Below the pieces are notes generated by a model. The model was not told the origin of the DNA. It did no database searches and was given only the letters and a program-made list of their open reading frames with translations. A stretch of 64,000 nucleotides of DNA, from the NCBI RefSeq assembly GCF_020524885.1, contig NZ_JAIVKJ010000001.1, positions 124,001-188,000 of the forward strand. The letters run 5' to 3'. The DNA is from Microbulbifer elongatus. GTDB taxonomy: Bacteria > Pseudomonadota > Gammaproteobacteria > Pseudomonadales > Cellvibrionaceae. A program made the translations under genes and the position numbers. This document shows, in pieces, positions 16,182 through 25,144 of the stretch (positions are counted from its first letter, which is position 1; each line of letters begins with the position of its first letter).

Positions 16182-18908
16182 TCAGGGCTTATCCTGCACC
16201 GAGCGCAACAGCTGCTCCGCCAGTGCAATCGCCTGCTGGCGATCTTTCACATCCAGTTTCTGATACAGGCTGCGGATATGCGTCTTGATCGTACTCGGTG
16301 CGACCTTGAAGTGTCGGGCGATGCGCTCGTTGGATAGGCCGGAGTGAATGGCGTTTAGGACTTGCCACTCCCGCGGGGTGAGCGGGGAGTGGCGCAGGAA
16401 GTCTGGGACGGCGTCGCTGGCGAGAATTTCGCGCACGATGGTTTCGTCCAGTTCGATACGGATACCGCCGCCCAGTTCGGGCTGTTGCTGGGCGAGCTTC
16501 ATCAGTTGTTGTGCTTTTTCTGCCTGGCGCTCGTCGAGGGCGTTTTCACCGGTCTCTTCCAGTGCGGCTTTTAATAGCACGATCATCGGCTTACCGATCT
16601 GCAGGAAGCTGGCGGTGAGATCGCTGTCCTGCATGATGGTAAGAGCTGCGCGGATGTGGCTGAGTGCAGGTTCCTTGCGGTCCCGCAACCACGCGAGGTG
16701 TGCGGCGAGGACGCGGTTGCGTAGCTGGTCGGTGATCAGGCCGCATTCTTCGGCCACCTGTTGCAGGCGCCCCAGCAGGCGGTTGGCGTCGGACCAGCGG
16801 TGCAAGGAAATCAGTGCGCGCACATGGTTGCGGCCGTGACACTGTTCAAAGTGGTTGCTGGGCCGGTCGGCAACAGGCTCTGCCTGCTCCTGCCAGCTGG
16901 CAATGGCATCGGTGTTTTCCAGGGCCTGCCAAACGCGCATTCTGGCGGCGTCGGCGTTCGCTACCCAGTCCCGGTGGTACTGCTCTCCCGTCAGCAGGTG
17001 TTCCACCCGCTCCATCCATTCCAGGCACTCATCCTTGTCGCCACGTGCCAGGGCGACTTTCAGCAGCAGCGTGTATTCCGGCAGCAGCCAGCGCTCGCCC
17101 ACCTTGCGGTTGATCTGCATTCCGCGGCGAGCGGATTCTGCCGCGCCGTCCAGGTCGCCGCCTTCCCACTGCAACTGGCCTTTGAGGCGGTAGATAAATT
17201 CGGAAATAGGCAGGCCAACCAGGTGGTGTTCTTCCACCAGCAGTTGTGCGCGCGCCTGCAGTGCGGCGGCTTTTTTCAGCAGGCCGTTGGCGAAGGCAAT
17301 TTCGGTTTGCTGGCATAGGGCCCAGGCTGCATTGGGGATGTCCTGGCGGGCGATGGTGGCTTTTTCCACCGCTTCCATGTGGTGCATGGCCTGATCCAGT
17401 TCGCCGAGGCAGAAGCTGGTTTCGCCGATCACCAGTTGGGCGGCGATGCGCTCATTGATTTGTTCCTTGGGTAACAGCTCCAACGCTTCCTGTGCGTACT
17501 CCTTGGCTTTGAGGATCTGCCCGCGTGAGACGGAAACTTGTGCGCGCATTGCGGCGAAGGCCCCTTCGAAGGCCTGCCACTGTTGCGGGTCTTCCCGCTG
17601 CAGCCAGCTTTCGGATGCCGCCAGCAGTTTGTTGCAGCGCTCGTAATCGAAGCTGTCACGGGCCAGGCGCGCTGCTAGCAGGGTGAAGGGCGCATGGCAC
17701 TTGATCTGTTCTTCGCCCAGCCAGTTGAGACTGTCGTTCAGTACGCGGAACTGGCCTTCGCGCAGGAACTGCTCGCCTTGTTCGGCGATCAGGCGGTGCA
17801 CGCGCTCTCGGTCTTGCGCTTTCAGCGCATGGCGCAGGGCTTCCAGAGGTTGGTTGAGTTCCTGCCAGGTGTCACTGGCGGTCTGGTGGAGCTGGGTGAG
17901 TTCATTGCTGTCGGACAGTTGCCGCTGCAGAAAGCGGGCGAATACCGGGTGAAAGCGGAACCACTGCCGGCTGGAATCCTGTGCCTGCAGGAACAGGCCG
18001 CGGCTAGCGGCAGTCTCCAGTTGCTGCTGGCCGCCAGTCTGTCCGCTCAGGCGCTCTGCCAGCAGGCCGTTCACCCGGGTAAGTATGGAGGTGCGGGCCA
18101 GTAGCTGGCGCAGCTCAGGTTCCAGTCGCTCCAGCACTTCCTCGGCCAAGTAGTCGAGAATATGCGCATGACCCTGTTCCAGTTCCCCGAGGTAGCGATC
18201 CACTTCCTCTTGGCTGCGCACAGACAGCGCGAACATCTGGATGGCTGGCGGCCAGCCTTCGGACAGTTGATGCAGTTGTGCGACACGGTCACTGCCAAGC
18301 GCAAAGGGGAGGCGTCGAGCCAGTAATTGCGTGGTCTCTTCGATGGTGAGCGCCAGGTCGTCGGCGGAAAGTTCCAGTAGTCGCCCCTGCAAGCGCAGGG
18401 CGCCGAGGCCCAGTGGGGGCTGGCTGCGGCTGGTAATAACCACGCCGATACCCGCGGGAGCGTGACGCAGTAGAAAGCGAGTCGCGTCGTGTACCGCGGG
18501 ATTGTCGATCTGGTGGTAGTCATCGAGGACGATGCGGAGCTCGCTGGGGAGCTGGCGCAGCTCCGCAAGCATCTGACTGATGACCAGAGAAGGGTCGAGG
18601 TTGTGCTGTGCGGAGATGATCTTGCTGGTTTCCGGCACGCCGTTGCCGGTGGCGCGGTGCACGCTCTCTACCAGGTAGCGGCAGAACTGGCTGGGCTCAT
18701 TGTCGCCACTGTCCAGTGAGTACCAGGCGACCGGGTTGTCCTGCTCCGTGGCCCAGGAGGTGACCAGTGTGGTCTTGCCGTAACCGGCGGGGGCGGTAAC
18801 CAGTAATAGCTGGTCACTCTGGCTCTGCTCCAACAGAGACTGCAGGCGCGGGCGCTGTAGCGTGTGTTCCGGGCAGTCGGGGAGGCTGTACTTGGAAGCT
18901 AGAAGCAT
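16182..18908 (-). CDS. malT: MalT-type ATP-dependent LuxR-family transcriptional activator
   Basis: 908 residues against 901 for E. coli MalT. The N-terminus M-L-L-A-S-K-Y-S-L-P parallels E. coli M-L-I-P-S-K-L-S-R-P and supports this start. Walker A A-P-A-G-Y-G-K-T-T lies at 39-47 and a Walker B-like I-V-L-D-D-Y near 135. The middle is helical repeat sequence (SUSP/TPR-like), and the C-terminal LuxR helix-turn-helix (about 840-905) begins L-T-P-R-E-W-Q-V-L-N-A-I. MalT binds ATP and maltotriose, oligomerises and activates maltodextrin genes through MalT boxes. Such boxes are visible upstream of this gene and of the alpha-glucosidase at 8.7 kb. Its 3' end abuts the B3 terminator. Other LuxR proteins of this class exist, but N-terminus, length and context favour MalT. 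Confidence 0.85.
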   Translation of the reverse strand: MLLASKYSLPDCPEHTLQRPRLQSLLEQSQSDQLLLVTAPAGYGKTTLVTSWATEQDNPVAWYSLDSGDNEPSQFCRYLVESVHRATGNGVPETSKIISAQHNLDPSLVISQMLAELRQLPSELRIVLDDYHQIDNPAVHDATRFLLRHAPAGIGVVITSRSQPPLGLGALRLQGRLLELSADDLALTIEETTQLLARRLPFALGSDRVAQLHQLSEGWPPAIQMFALSVRSQEEVDRYLGELEQGHAHILDYLAEEVLERLEPELRQLLARTSILTRVNGLLAERLSGQTGGQQQLETAASRGLFLQAQDSSRQWFRFHPVFARFLQRQLSDSNELTQLHQTASDTWQELNQPLEALRHALKAQDRERVHRLIAEQGEQFLREGQFRVLNDSLNWLGEEQIKCHAPFTLLAARLARDSFDYERCNKLLAASESWLQREDPQQWQAFEGAFAAMRAQVSVSRGQILKAKEYAQEALELLPKEQINERIAAQLVIGETSFCLGELDQAMHHMEAVEKATIARQDIPNAAWALCQQTEIAFANGLLKKAAALQARAQLLVEEHHLVGLPISEFIYRLKGQLQWEGGDLDGAAESARRGMQINRKVGERWLLPEYTLLLKVALARGDKDECLEWMERVEHLLTGEQYHRDWVANADAARMRVWQALENTDAIASWQEQAEPVADRPSNHFEQCHGRNHVRALISLHRWSDANRLLGRLQQVAEECGLITDQLRNRVLAAHLAWLRDRKEPALSHIRAALTIMQDSDLTASFLQIGKPMIVLLKAALEETGENALDERQAEKAQQLMKLAQQQPELGGGIRIELDETIVREILASDAVPDFLRHSPLTPREWQVLNAIHSGLSNERIARHFKVAPSTIKTHIRSLYQKLDVKDRQQAIALAEQLLRSVQDKP

Positions 18909-19020
18909 GGCATTGACCGATCAACAGGGCTTGGGCCGGGGCTTCCATTCACCAGAACAACAGCAAACCCCGGTAGGCGCAATTGTACAACTTTAGTGTG
19001 CCAGCCCCCCTATCAGTGCG

Positions 19021-19060
19021 CGTCCTCCCCCTCGGGGGAGGAGTTGCCCGGTCATCCGCA
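19021..19060. promoter_or_regulatory. Cluster of MalT-box-like sites upstream of malT
   Basis: A perfect inverted repeat (arms TCCTCCCCC and GGGGGAGGA at 19023-19031 and 19034-19042) makes two back-to-back boxes, GGGGAGGAGT on plus and GGGGAGGACG on minus, each nine of ten to the MalT consensus. A weaker GGATGA core lies on the minus strand at 19052-19057. They sit 115-150 bases upstream of the malT start and suggest autoregulation. Confidence 0.5.
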
Positions 19061-19065
19061 GACAG

Positions 19066-19090
19066 AAAAAAGCCGGCGCAAGGCCGGCTT
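19066..19090 (-). terminator. Terminator-like hairpin facing leftward upstream of malT
   Basis: Stem AAGCCGGC/GCCGGCTT with a 5-base loop and a T-run on the minus strand. No minus-strand gene was found to its right, so it may end a small RNA or act as an attenuator in a long malT leader. Confidence 0.5.
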
Positions 19091-19484
19091 GAAGCAGAGA
19101 TACGATGAGAGAGTTCGATCACCACGCGTTCAAACGATGCGATCTGGGGGAACTGGTATCTTTGAGTGAGCGCTGGCGTTGAAGTTCCTGGCTGGAGCAA
19201 AAAAAACGTATTTTTTTGCGCAATCCACTGCCAGGTGGACAAAATCGGCGCAAAAAGCCTCATTTGTCGCCCTGTTCTTCCCATTGGCCCCGGAGGGTGG
19301 TAGCTTTTTCGGTTTGCTGTCTCTCTGGTGTGGTGACCGCGTTCACAGTCCACCTTGGGAGCGACAGCACAAAATTACAATTAGCTAAGAAAAAATCGAT
19401 GCGCGGGAAAACCCCGGCGAGGTATACGCATCCAATAACAATAGACACACAACAACGCTTACAAGAACATCACGGGGAGCGACA
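19091..19484. other. 394-base intergenic region
   Basis: A/T-rich stretches with two poly-A/T tracts near 19200-19215. I see no convincing small protein or RNA gene. It must hold the promoter of the downstream hydrolase-like gene and possibly a leftward transcript ending at 19066. Confidence 0.35.
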
Positions 19485-20375
19485 ATGGCTGATCTGGTCA
19501 TCCTGGCGGCGCCGGGCATGGGTGCCGTAGACGAAGACTTTGCCGAGCCGCTGTTTCAGGCACTCAAGAGCGGATTGGGCGACGACTGGTCCCGCATCCA
19601 CACCGACACCATTCTCTGCCAGGGGCACCTGCAGCCCAACCTCGAGCGAGTGTTCGAAGCCATGCAGAAGCGCGACATGGACTACCTGCGCGCACGCAAA
19701 TTCATGCTTTACGGCCTGGCCGAAGCTTCCTCCCAGCTCTCCGATATTGACCAGCGCGGCGGAAACTACGACAAGACCCAGCAGGCCATCTACCAGACCT
19801 TCGAGCAGGCCGCTAAAGCCACCAGCGACAACGCCCCGGTCATACTACTCAGCCACTCCATCGGCTGCAGTATCCTGTCGAATTATCTGTGGGACGCCCA
19901 GCGCCCAACCATCAGCCACGGCATCTGGCGCGACGGCGGCCCCAAAGGCGTACACAAAGGCTCTGCCAAAGACCTCTTCCTGCGCGGCAAGACCCTTGCG
20001 CACTGGTATACCCTCGGTGCCAGCAACCCCCTGTGGACCGCCGCCATGGCCCGCGACCAGATCCAGGCCGTCACCTCCGACACACGTGGTTATAACTTCC
20101 GCTGGAAAAACTTCTACCATCCCGACGACCTGTTCGGCTGGCCCCTCAAACCCCTCAGCCCCTCCTACAATCAGGCCGTCTACCGCGACTTCGAGACCAG
20201 GCCCCTGGCGGACTGGAGTGCCGCCAGCTGGGGACCACAGCTGGTTTCCCACGATGGCTACTGGCAGAGCGAGATGGTGCAGAAGATGCTGGTCGAGGAT
20301 GTGAAAGAGGTGCTGAAAAAGTCCACTGCACGCAGGCCCAGCCCCATGCAGCGGGCGACTGCGGCGGCGATCTAA
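19485..20375 (+). CDS. Alpha/beta-hydrolase-like protein, unknown substrate
   Basis: 296 residues with a good GGGGAGCG ribosome site. The core begins with the strand L-V-I-L-A-A-P-G-M-G (4-13). The predicted nucleophile elbow V-I-L-L-S-H-S-I-G-C-S (about 119-129) puts Ser125 in an S-x-S-x-G variant of G-x-S-x-G. Candidate acid and histidine residues are in H-P-D-D-L-F (about 212) and the late V-S-H-D-G-Y-W. No signal peptide, so cytoplasmic. No neighbour hints at a substrate. Fold inference is moderate; a serine esterase or peptidase is possible. Confidence 0.6.
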   Translation: MADLVILAAPGMGAVDEDFAEPLFQALKSGLGDDWSRIHTDTILCQGHLQPNLERVFEAMQKRDMDYLRARKFMLYGLAEASSQLSDIDQRGGNYDKTQQAIYQTFEQAAKATSDNAPVILLSHSIGCSILSNYLWDAQRPTISHGIWRDGGPKGVHKGSAKDLFLRGKTLAHWYTLGASNPLWTAAMARDQIQAVTSDTRGYNFRWKNFYHPDDLFGWPLKPLSPSYNQAVYRDFETRPLADWSAASWGPQLVSHDGYWQSEMVQKMLVEDVKEVLKKSTARRPSPMQRATAAAI

Positions 20376-20445
20376 CGCGCAAAAATACAAATCGAAGGCG
20401 CCGATAGCGGGACCGCCACTGAACGGGAATCGCGGGTACCACCAT

Positions 20446-20474
20446 TTAGCCGAAGTACCTCTGGGCGTTATACT
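20446..20474 (+). promoter_or_regulatory. Putative sigma70 promoter of gloC
   Basis: TTAGCC and TATACT hexamers with a 17-base spacer, 28 bases before the gloC start codon. Confidence 0.45.
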
Positions 20475-20502
20475 CGGCACCGAAGATAAAACAGGTACTC
20501 CC

Positions 20503-21153
20503 ATGGCTCTGCAATTTCACTCGGTTCCCGTCACGCCCTTCCAGCAAAACTGCACCCTCCTGTGGTGCGATGACAGCAAGCGCGCCGCGGTAGTAGACCC
20601 GGGTGGCGATGTCGATCGTATCCTCGCTGCTGTCGAAGAGCGCGGCCTCAAACTCGAGAAAATTCTCCTCACCCACGGCCACCTCGACCACGTCGGCGGT
20701 ACCAAACCCCTGTCCCGCGACCTCAATATACCCGTAGAAGGCCCGCAGCAAGCCGACCAGTTCTGGATCGAAAAAATCGAAGTCCAGGCCCAGATGTACG
20801 GCTTCCCCCCGGTTGAGACCTTTACCCCGGACCGCTGGTTGAACGACGGCGATACCGTCACCGTCGGCGACGAAACCCTCGAAGTCGTGCACTGCCCTGG
20901 CCATACCCCCGGCCACGTCATCTTCTTCCATCGTCCGAGCAATCTCGCACTGGTGGGCGACGTCCTGTTCGCAGGCTCCATCGGCCGCACCGACTTCCCT
21001 ATGAGCAACCACCAGGACCTGCTCGACTCCATCACCAAAAAACTCTGGCCGCTGGGTGACCAGGTAAAGTTCATCCCCGGCCACGGCCCCATGTCCACCT
21101 TCGGCCAGGAGCGCCAAACCAACCCGTTTGTCGCCGACAAACGCTTTGGCTGA
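20503..21153 (+). CDS. gloC: Metallo-beta-lactamase-fold type II glyoxalase GloC (YcbL)
   Basis: 216 residues (E. coli YcbL/GloC 215). The metal site T-H-G-H-L-D-H is at 57-63, with later ligands in C-P-G-H-T-P-G-H, the G-D-V-L-F aspartate and P-G-H-G-P. The start (P-V-T-P-F-Q-Q-N-C), the block F-T-P-D-R-W-L-N-D-G-D-T and the end E-R-Q-T-N-P-F closely follow E. coli GloC. It hydrolyses S-lactoylglutathione or related thioesters in methylglyoxal detoxification, in the cytoplasm. It is preceded by its own likely promoter. Confidence 0.88.
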   Translation: MALQFHSVPVTPFQQNCTLLWCDDSKRAAVVDPGGDVDRILAAVEERGLKLEKILLTHGHLDHVGGTKPLSRDLNIPVEGPQQADQFWIEKIEVQAQMYGFPPVETFTPDRWLNDGDTVTVGDETLEVVHCPGHTPGHVIFFHRPSNLALVGDVLFAGSIGRTDFPMSNHQDLLDSITKKLWPLGDQVKFIPGHGPMSTFGQERQTNPFVADKRFG

Positions 21154-21213
21154 TTCAGCGCAGGTTCACCGGCAGTGCCATGTAATTAAGCCGAACAACT
21201 CGTGGACGACAAA

Positions 21214-21795
21214 ATGAAAACCTGGAAGTTACTCGCTTTCCTCTCAATTCCGACAGCCATCACGTTCACCGGCGGCTGCGCGGTTATTTCAGAAGATGAA
21301 TGCCAGGCTGGCCTCTGGTACGAACGGGGTATCGAGGACGGTGCCCGCGGTCGCAGTCAGGCCACCGTCTACAAGATTGCGCAGAAGTGCCACGAGTACG
21401 GCGTGCGGACAGACACCGCTGCCTGGATGCGCGGTCACGAAGAGGGGGTGGAACAGTACTGCACGCCAGAAAACGGTTTCGTGGTGGGCCGCCGCGGACG
21501 CGATTATGAAGGTGTGTGCACCGGCCCCACTGCCGACCTGTTTTTGGCCAATTACGAGCGAGGGCTGGCGGTCTATCAGGCCGAACAGGAGTACAACGCC
21601 TTGGTCAGCCAATACGAGACGGCAGAGCGGGAAGTCTACCGCGTAGAGGAGGCCATAGAAGAAGCCGAATCAAAAGAGGAGCGCAGAGCCCTGCGCAGCC
21701 AACGCCGCAGCCTGCTGCGGGAAATGCGCCATCTGGAAGCTGAGATGATGCGCTTTGGTGGCTTTGGTGCTTTCAATCCGTTGCTTTTCTATTGA
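21214..21795 (+). CDS. DUF2799-type lipoprotein
   Basis: 193 residues from the ATG at 21214; a GTG at 21202 adds four charged residues and would spoil the signal peptide. Residues 1-22 form a lipoprotein signal ending at lipobox T-G-G-C, so Cys22 would be lipidated. The mature part has the DUF2799 pattern: G-L-W-Y-E-R-G-I-x-D-G, two further cysteines (about 59 and 88), W-M-R-G-H-E-E-G, and a C-terminal charged coiled coil (about 130-175). The family is a group of enterobacterial-type outer-membrane lipoproteins of unknown role. Confidence 0.75.
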   Translation: MKTWKLLAFLSIPTAITFTGGCAVISEDECQAGLWYERGIEDGARGRSQATVYKIAQKCHEYGVRTDTAAWMRGHEEGVEQYCTPENGFVVGRRGRDYEGVCTGPTADLFLANYERGLAVYQAEQEYNALVSQYETAEREVYRVEEAIEEAESKEERRALRSQRRSLLREMRHLEAEMMRFGGFGAFNPLLFY

Positions 21796-21854
21796 TATTC
21801 GGCGTCGGGCTCAATCAGAGTTTCGTTAACGCTGCGAATACAACAAGGTGATTT

Positions 21855-22286
21855 ATGGCTGTCTGGCACACCACTTCGACCCTGGATGAAGTGAACCAGA
21901 GCATGGGCAACTGCATGCCCGGCTACCTGGGAATGAAAATTACCGAAATTGGTGACGACTATCTCGTCGGCACCATGCCGGTAGAAGATCGCACCCGCCA
22001 GCCATTTGGCATCTTACACGGCGGTGCCAGCGTGGCGCTGGCAGAGACGCTCGGTTCCATGGCTGCGAATATGGTGGTGGATACCAGCAAGTTTTACTGC
22101 GTGGGTCAGGAGATCAACGCCAACCACTTGCGCCCGGTAGCGGATGGTGAGGTTACCGCCAAAGCCACCGCAGTGCATATCGGTCGCACCAGCCAGGTCT
22201 GGGAGATTCGAATCAAGGATCCCAGGGGCAAACTCAATTGTATTTCCCGCATCACCATGGCGGTGGTGCCGGTACCTTCTCAATAA
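21855..22286 (+). CDS. Hotdog-fold acyl-CoA thioesterase (YdiI/MenI-like)
   Basis: 143 residues, usual size (E. coli YdiI is 136). The signature Q-P-F-G-I-L-H-G-G-A-S-V-A-L-A-E (about 52-67) contains the catalytic Glu of the long helix; E-I-N-A-N-H and the V-W-E-I-R-I strand match YdiI. This family hydrolyses aromatic and other acyl-CoAs, including 1,4-dihydroxy-2-naphthoyl-CoA in menaquinone synthesis, and proofreads similar thioesters. No menaquinone genes are nearby, so the substrate is open. Confidence 0.85.
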   Translation: MAVWHTTSTLDEVNQSMGNCMPGYLGMKITEIGDDYLVGTMPVEDRTRQPFGILHGGASVALAETLGSMAANMVVDTSKFYCVGQEINANHLRPVADGEVTAKATAVHIGRTSQVWEIRIKDPRGKLNCISRITMAVVPVPSQ

Positions 22287-22310
22287 TTTTTATCGTTTTA
22301 TGTTGATGCT

Positions 22311-23015
22311 GTGACCGGGAATCTGTTTACCTTCGAAGAAGTCTCCTACCGCCTGTCCCGCTCACCGCGCCGCAAGCGCCTGGGGTTGGTGGTAACGGAG
22401 AAGGGGGCAGAAGTGCGGATTCCACAGCGCTGTGCCGAACGGCACGGTCACCAGTTTCTGCGTGAAAATATCCAGTGGGTGCGCGAGCAATTGCGCGGTG
22501 TCGCCCGGCGCAAGGCGCAGATGCCCGATCACCATTTCGCGTTTGGCGCACACTTTCCATGGCTGGGCAAAACCCTGGAACTTGATCGCGCGGCGCGCGC
22601 GGCGGATGCCGGTATTCGCGACGGCTATATCCAGCTTTACAGCCGGTTGCGCGAACCGGACGAGAATCAGATCCAGGCTGCATTGCAGAAGCTCTATCAA
22701 CAGGAAGCTTTGCAGCTTCTTACGGAAAAGTCTCGCTACTTCGCCAATTTTCTGGGGCTCGAATTTTCCTCGGTAAAAGTCCGCCGCACCCGTAGCAAGT
22801 GGGGGCACTGCACCATTCGCGGTGAACTACAGTACAACTGGCTGGTTTGCCTGGCACCGGAGCCGGTGGTGGATTATCTAGTGATCCACGAGGTCTGCCA
22901 CCTGCGACACCACAACCACAGTCGCGAGTTTTGGGCTCTGGTCGCAAGTCTGTGCCCCGACTACAAGCGGTTGCGCCGTTGGCTCAAGGAGAATGGGCAT
23001 ACTTTACAGCTCTAG
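22311..23015 (+). CDS. YgjP-type DUF45 metallopeptidase-like protein
   Basis: 234 residues from a GTG start. The C-terminal zinc motif H-E-V-C-H begins at His193 and continues L-R-H-H-N-H-S-R-E-F-W, giving H-E-x-x-H plus a third histidine downstream. It is preceded by the family mark R-S-K-W-G-H-C. The N-terminal ~90 residues are basic, as in YgjP/WLM-related proteins. The physiological substrate is unknown; a link to DNA-associated or SprT-like proteolysis is only by fold. It starts 25 bases after the thioesterase stop, so the two may share a transcript. Confidence 0.82.
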   Translation: MTGNLFTFEEVSYRLSRSPRRKRLGLVVTEKGAEVRIPQRCAERHGHQFLRENIQWVREQLRGVARRKAQMPDHHFAFGAHFPWLGKTLELDRAARAADAGIRDGYIQLYSRLREPDENQIQAALQKLYQQEALQLLTEKSRYFANFLGLEFSSVKVRRTRSKWGHCTIRGELQYNWLVCLAPEPVVDYLVIHEVCHLRHHNHSREFWALVASLCPDYKRLRRWLKENGHTLQL

Positions 23016-23137
23016 TGGGCGCCACCGTGGGATTAGAAAATCCACAAAACCCATACCTCCCACAACCCAGCGCAAGTTTCTACTTATCCTGCCCATTCTG
23101 GCGTAAACTCCCCAAATCATTTTTAAGGCAAGCCGGT

Positions 23138-23506
23138 ATGGAATTGGAACCTCTCGGAGACGACTTTGAGGAAAACTGCGCCCGCTTTCTGCCAGAAGCA
23201 GTAGAGCAGGGGTGTGTGTGGGCGCTGGAAGGGGAAGAAGGGTTTGCCCTTTGCGAATCTGAACGGCATGCTGATACCGACGTCATGCCCTTCTGGTCGC
23301 AGCGGGAATTTGCCGAAGCGCATATTGCCGATGACTGGAGTGACTACCAGGTTGTTCCCGTCGACCTCGAAGAGTTTATGGACGACTGGCTCGAAGGCAT
23401 GCACGAAGATGTATTGCTGGTCGGCATCAACTGGAATGCCGACATGGAAGGGGAAGAGATTGAACCCCTGGACCTGCTCGAACAACTCGAGCAAGAACTG
23501 CAGTAA
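23138..23506 (+). CDS. DUF2750 family protein
   Basis: 122 residues from the ATG at 23138. The frame is open upstream into the YgjP gene, but this ATG has an AAGGCA ribosome site and gives the normal family size. Strongly acidic, with the DUF2750 pattern V-W-A-L-E-G-E-E-G-F-A, P-F-W-S-Q-R-E-F-A and V-D-L-E-E-F-M-D-D-W-L. Function unknown for the family, cytoplasmic. Confidence 0.85.
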   Translation: MELEPLGDDFEENCARFLPEAVEQGCVWALEGEEGFALCESERHADTDVMPFWSQREFAEAHIADDWSDYQVVPVDLEEFMDDWLEGMHEDVLLVGINWNADMEGEEIEPLDLLEQLEQELQ

Positions 23507-23607
23507 CGTCAATGCAGTCGAGCAAAAATCAAACAAAAATAACCCGGCGACATCTGTACTGAATCAGGTAGTAAAGCCGGAAACAAATCTCCAACAGGAG
23601 GTCTGAG

Positions 23608-24006
23608 GTGAGTCAGTTTTCAGGAGTACAGAGCGTCATTTATGGCGTCAGTAATCTGGAAGAAGCCAAAGCGTGGTATACCACGCTGCTTGAAATTGAA
23701 CCCTACTTCGAGGCCGAGTGTTATGTCGGTTACAGCGTGGGTGGCTTCGAGCTTGGGCTGGACCCGGATGCGCGCAATGTTACCAGCCGCGCCGATGGCG
23801 TCGTCGCCTACTGGGGCGTGCAAGACATAGCCGCTCAGGTGGAGCGTATGAACAGCCTTGGCGCGCGCCAGCACGGGGAAATTGTCGATGTGGGGGAGGG
23901 TATCCTGATGGCCAGCTTCCTCGACCCCTTCGGCAACGTATTCGGGTTGATCCAGAACCCCCACTTCAAACTGACACCCGGCCCGACCCCGGATCCGTCT
24001 GATTAA
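23608..24006 (+). CDS. VOC-superfamily (glyoxalase/bleomycin resistance-like) protein
   Basis: 132 residues from a GTG preceded by a consensus AGGAGG. Two beta-alpha-beta-beta-beta halves are visible: V-I-Y-G-V-S-N-L-E-E-A-K-A-W-Y near the start and F-L-D-P-F-G-N-V-F-G-L-I-Q-N-P near the end, a standard VOC finish. Metal ligands cannot be assigned with certainty. Likely a small cytoplasmic lyase or dioxygenase-like enzyme of unknown substrate. Followed after 50 bases by an SDR gene. Confidence 0.83.
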   Translation: MSQFSGVQSVIYGVSNLEEAKAWYTTLLEIEPYFEAECYVGYSVGGFELGLDPDARNVTSRADGVVAYWGVQDIAAQVERMNSLGARQHGEIVDVGEGILMASFLDPFGNVFGLIQNPHFKLTPGPTPDPSD

Positions 24007-24056
24007 CACCAGCGCAGTATTGGACGCTGTTTGGATGCAGTTATTGGAGCAGTAAC

Positions 24057-24989
24057 GTGAGCAAGCCCCCCGCCAATCGGTTTCGCCCCTCCGATCAGAA
24101 CTTTGCCGCCGAGAGCCTGGCGCAGATTGGCCGCGGTTATGTGGTGCCGGACCGGGTGGCCCTGATTACAGGATGCTCCAGCGGTATTGGCCGCGAACTG
24201 GCTCTCGCCCTGCACAGCCGTGGCACCATTGTTATTGCCACCGCGCGCCGCGCCGAAAGCCTGCTGGAACTGGCAGACCTGGGGATCGCCACCGAAGCAT
24301 TGGACGTCAATTCCCAAGCGGATATCAACCGCGTGGTGCACGCCATCAAGACGGCCTACGGGCGTCTGGATATTCTGGTTAACAACGCAGGCTATGGTCA
24401 GATGGGCCCACTGCTGGAACTGGATACCCGCGCTTTGGAGGCCCAGTTCCGCACCAATGTATTTGCCCCCATGGCCCTGGCCCGGGCTTGCGCGCCACTG
24501 CTGAAATCCCGCCGCCACGGTGTGATCTGTAATATCGGCTCCGTCTCCGGTGTTATGCCTACCCCTTTTTCCGGCGCCTACTGTGCCTCCAAGTCCGCCC
24601 TTCACACATTGTCCGACGTACTGCGTCTGGAGCTGAAGCCCTTTGGCATTCGCGTGGTTACCGTGCAGCCCGGGGCCATCGCCTCCGAGTTCGGTCGCCA
24701 CGCAGAGACCTCCCTGCGCGGTCTGCTGGCTCCAGACTCTTGGTACAAGCGCAGCGAAGATCACGTACGTGCGCGCGCCCTCGAGTCCCAGCAGAACGCC
24801 ACCCTGGCCCGCGATCTGGCCAAGCGCCTGGCAGCGGAGCTGCTGCGCAAGCGCCCGGCCACCCTGCTCAGGATTGGCAACAAAAGTCGCCTGTTGCCAT
24901 GGATGGCGCGCTGGCTGCCGCGCTGGATGCGCGATCGGCTGTTGGCAAAAAGGTTTGGGCTGAAGCGGCTGCAGTTGTCTAACCAGTAG
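24057..24989 (+). CDS. Short-chain dehydrogenase/reductase
   Basis: 310 residues, GTG start. Classical SDR: T-G-C-S-S-G-I-G cofactor loop at about 39-46, N-N-A-G at about 111-114, catalytic Ser in I-G-S-V-S-G and Y-C-A-S-K near 183-187. An Arg pair (A-T-A-R-R) after strand two suggests NADP(H) preference. The C-terminal extension (about 270-310) is basic with hydrophobic W-M-x-R-W-L-P-R-W-M, perhaps peripheral membrane contact, as in SDRs acting on lipids or retinoid-like substrates. It may be transcribed with the VOC gene. Confidence 0.88.
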   Translation: MSKPPANRFRPSDQNFAAESLAQIGRGYVVPDRVALITGCSSGIGRELALALHSRGTIVIATARRAESLLELADLGIATEALDVNSQADINRVVHAIKTAYGRLDILVNNAGYGQMGPLLELDTRALEAQFRTNVFAPMALARACAPLLKSRRHGVICNIGSVSGVMPTPFSGAYCASKSALHTLSDVLRLELKPFGIRVVTVQPGAIASEFGRHAETSLRGLLAPDSWYKRSEDHVRARALESQQNATLARDLAKRLAAELLRKRPATLLRIGNKSRLLPWMARWLPRWMRDRLLAKRFGLKRLQLSNQ

Positions 24990-25144
24990 TTGCTTACTCG
25001 AGCGCACATCGGTGAATGCGAAGGGGCTGCAGGTAGTAGCGCCGTCACGATTCAATCCGACGCTGCCCAGCGATAAATCCACTATGTTTGTTTCTAGCCC
25101 GATGAATTTTCGCGGGCGAGTGCATATTGGATTTCCACCTGCCC

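Noticed and set aside
19540..20304. 254-codon frame inside the hydrolase-like gene
   Set aside because: Ser/Pro/Thr-rich translation typical of an out-of-frame G+C-rich gene; the other frame has a coherent hydrolase fold and ribosome site.
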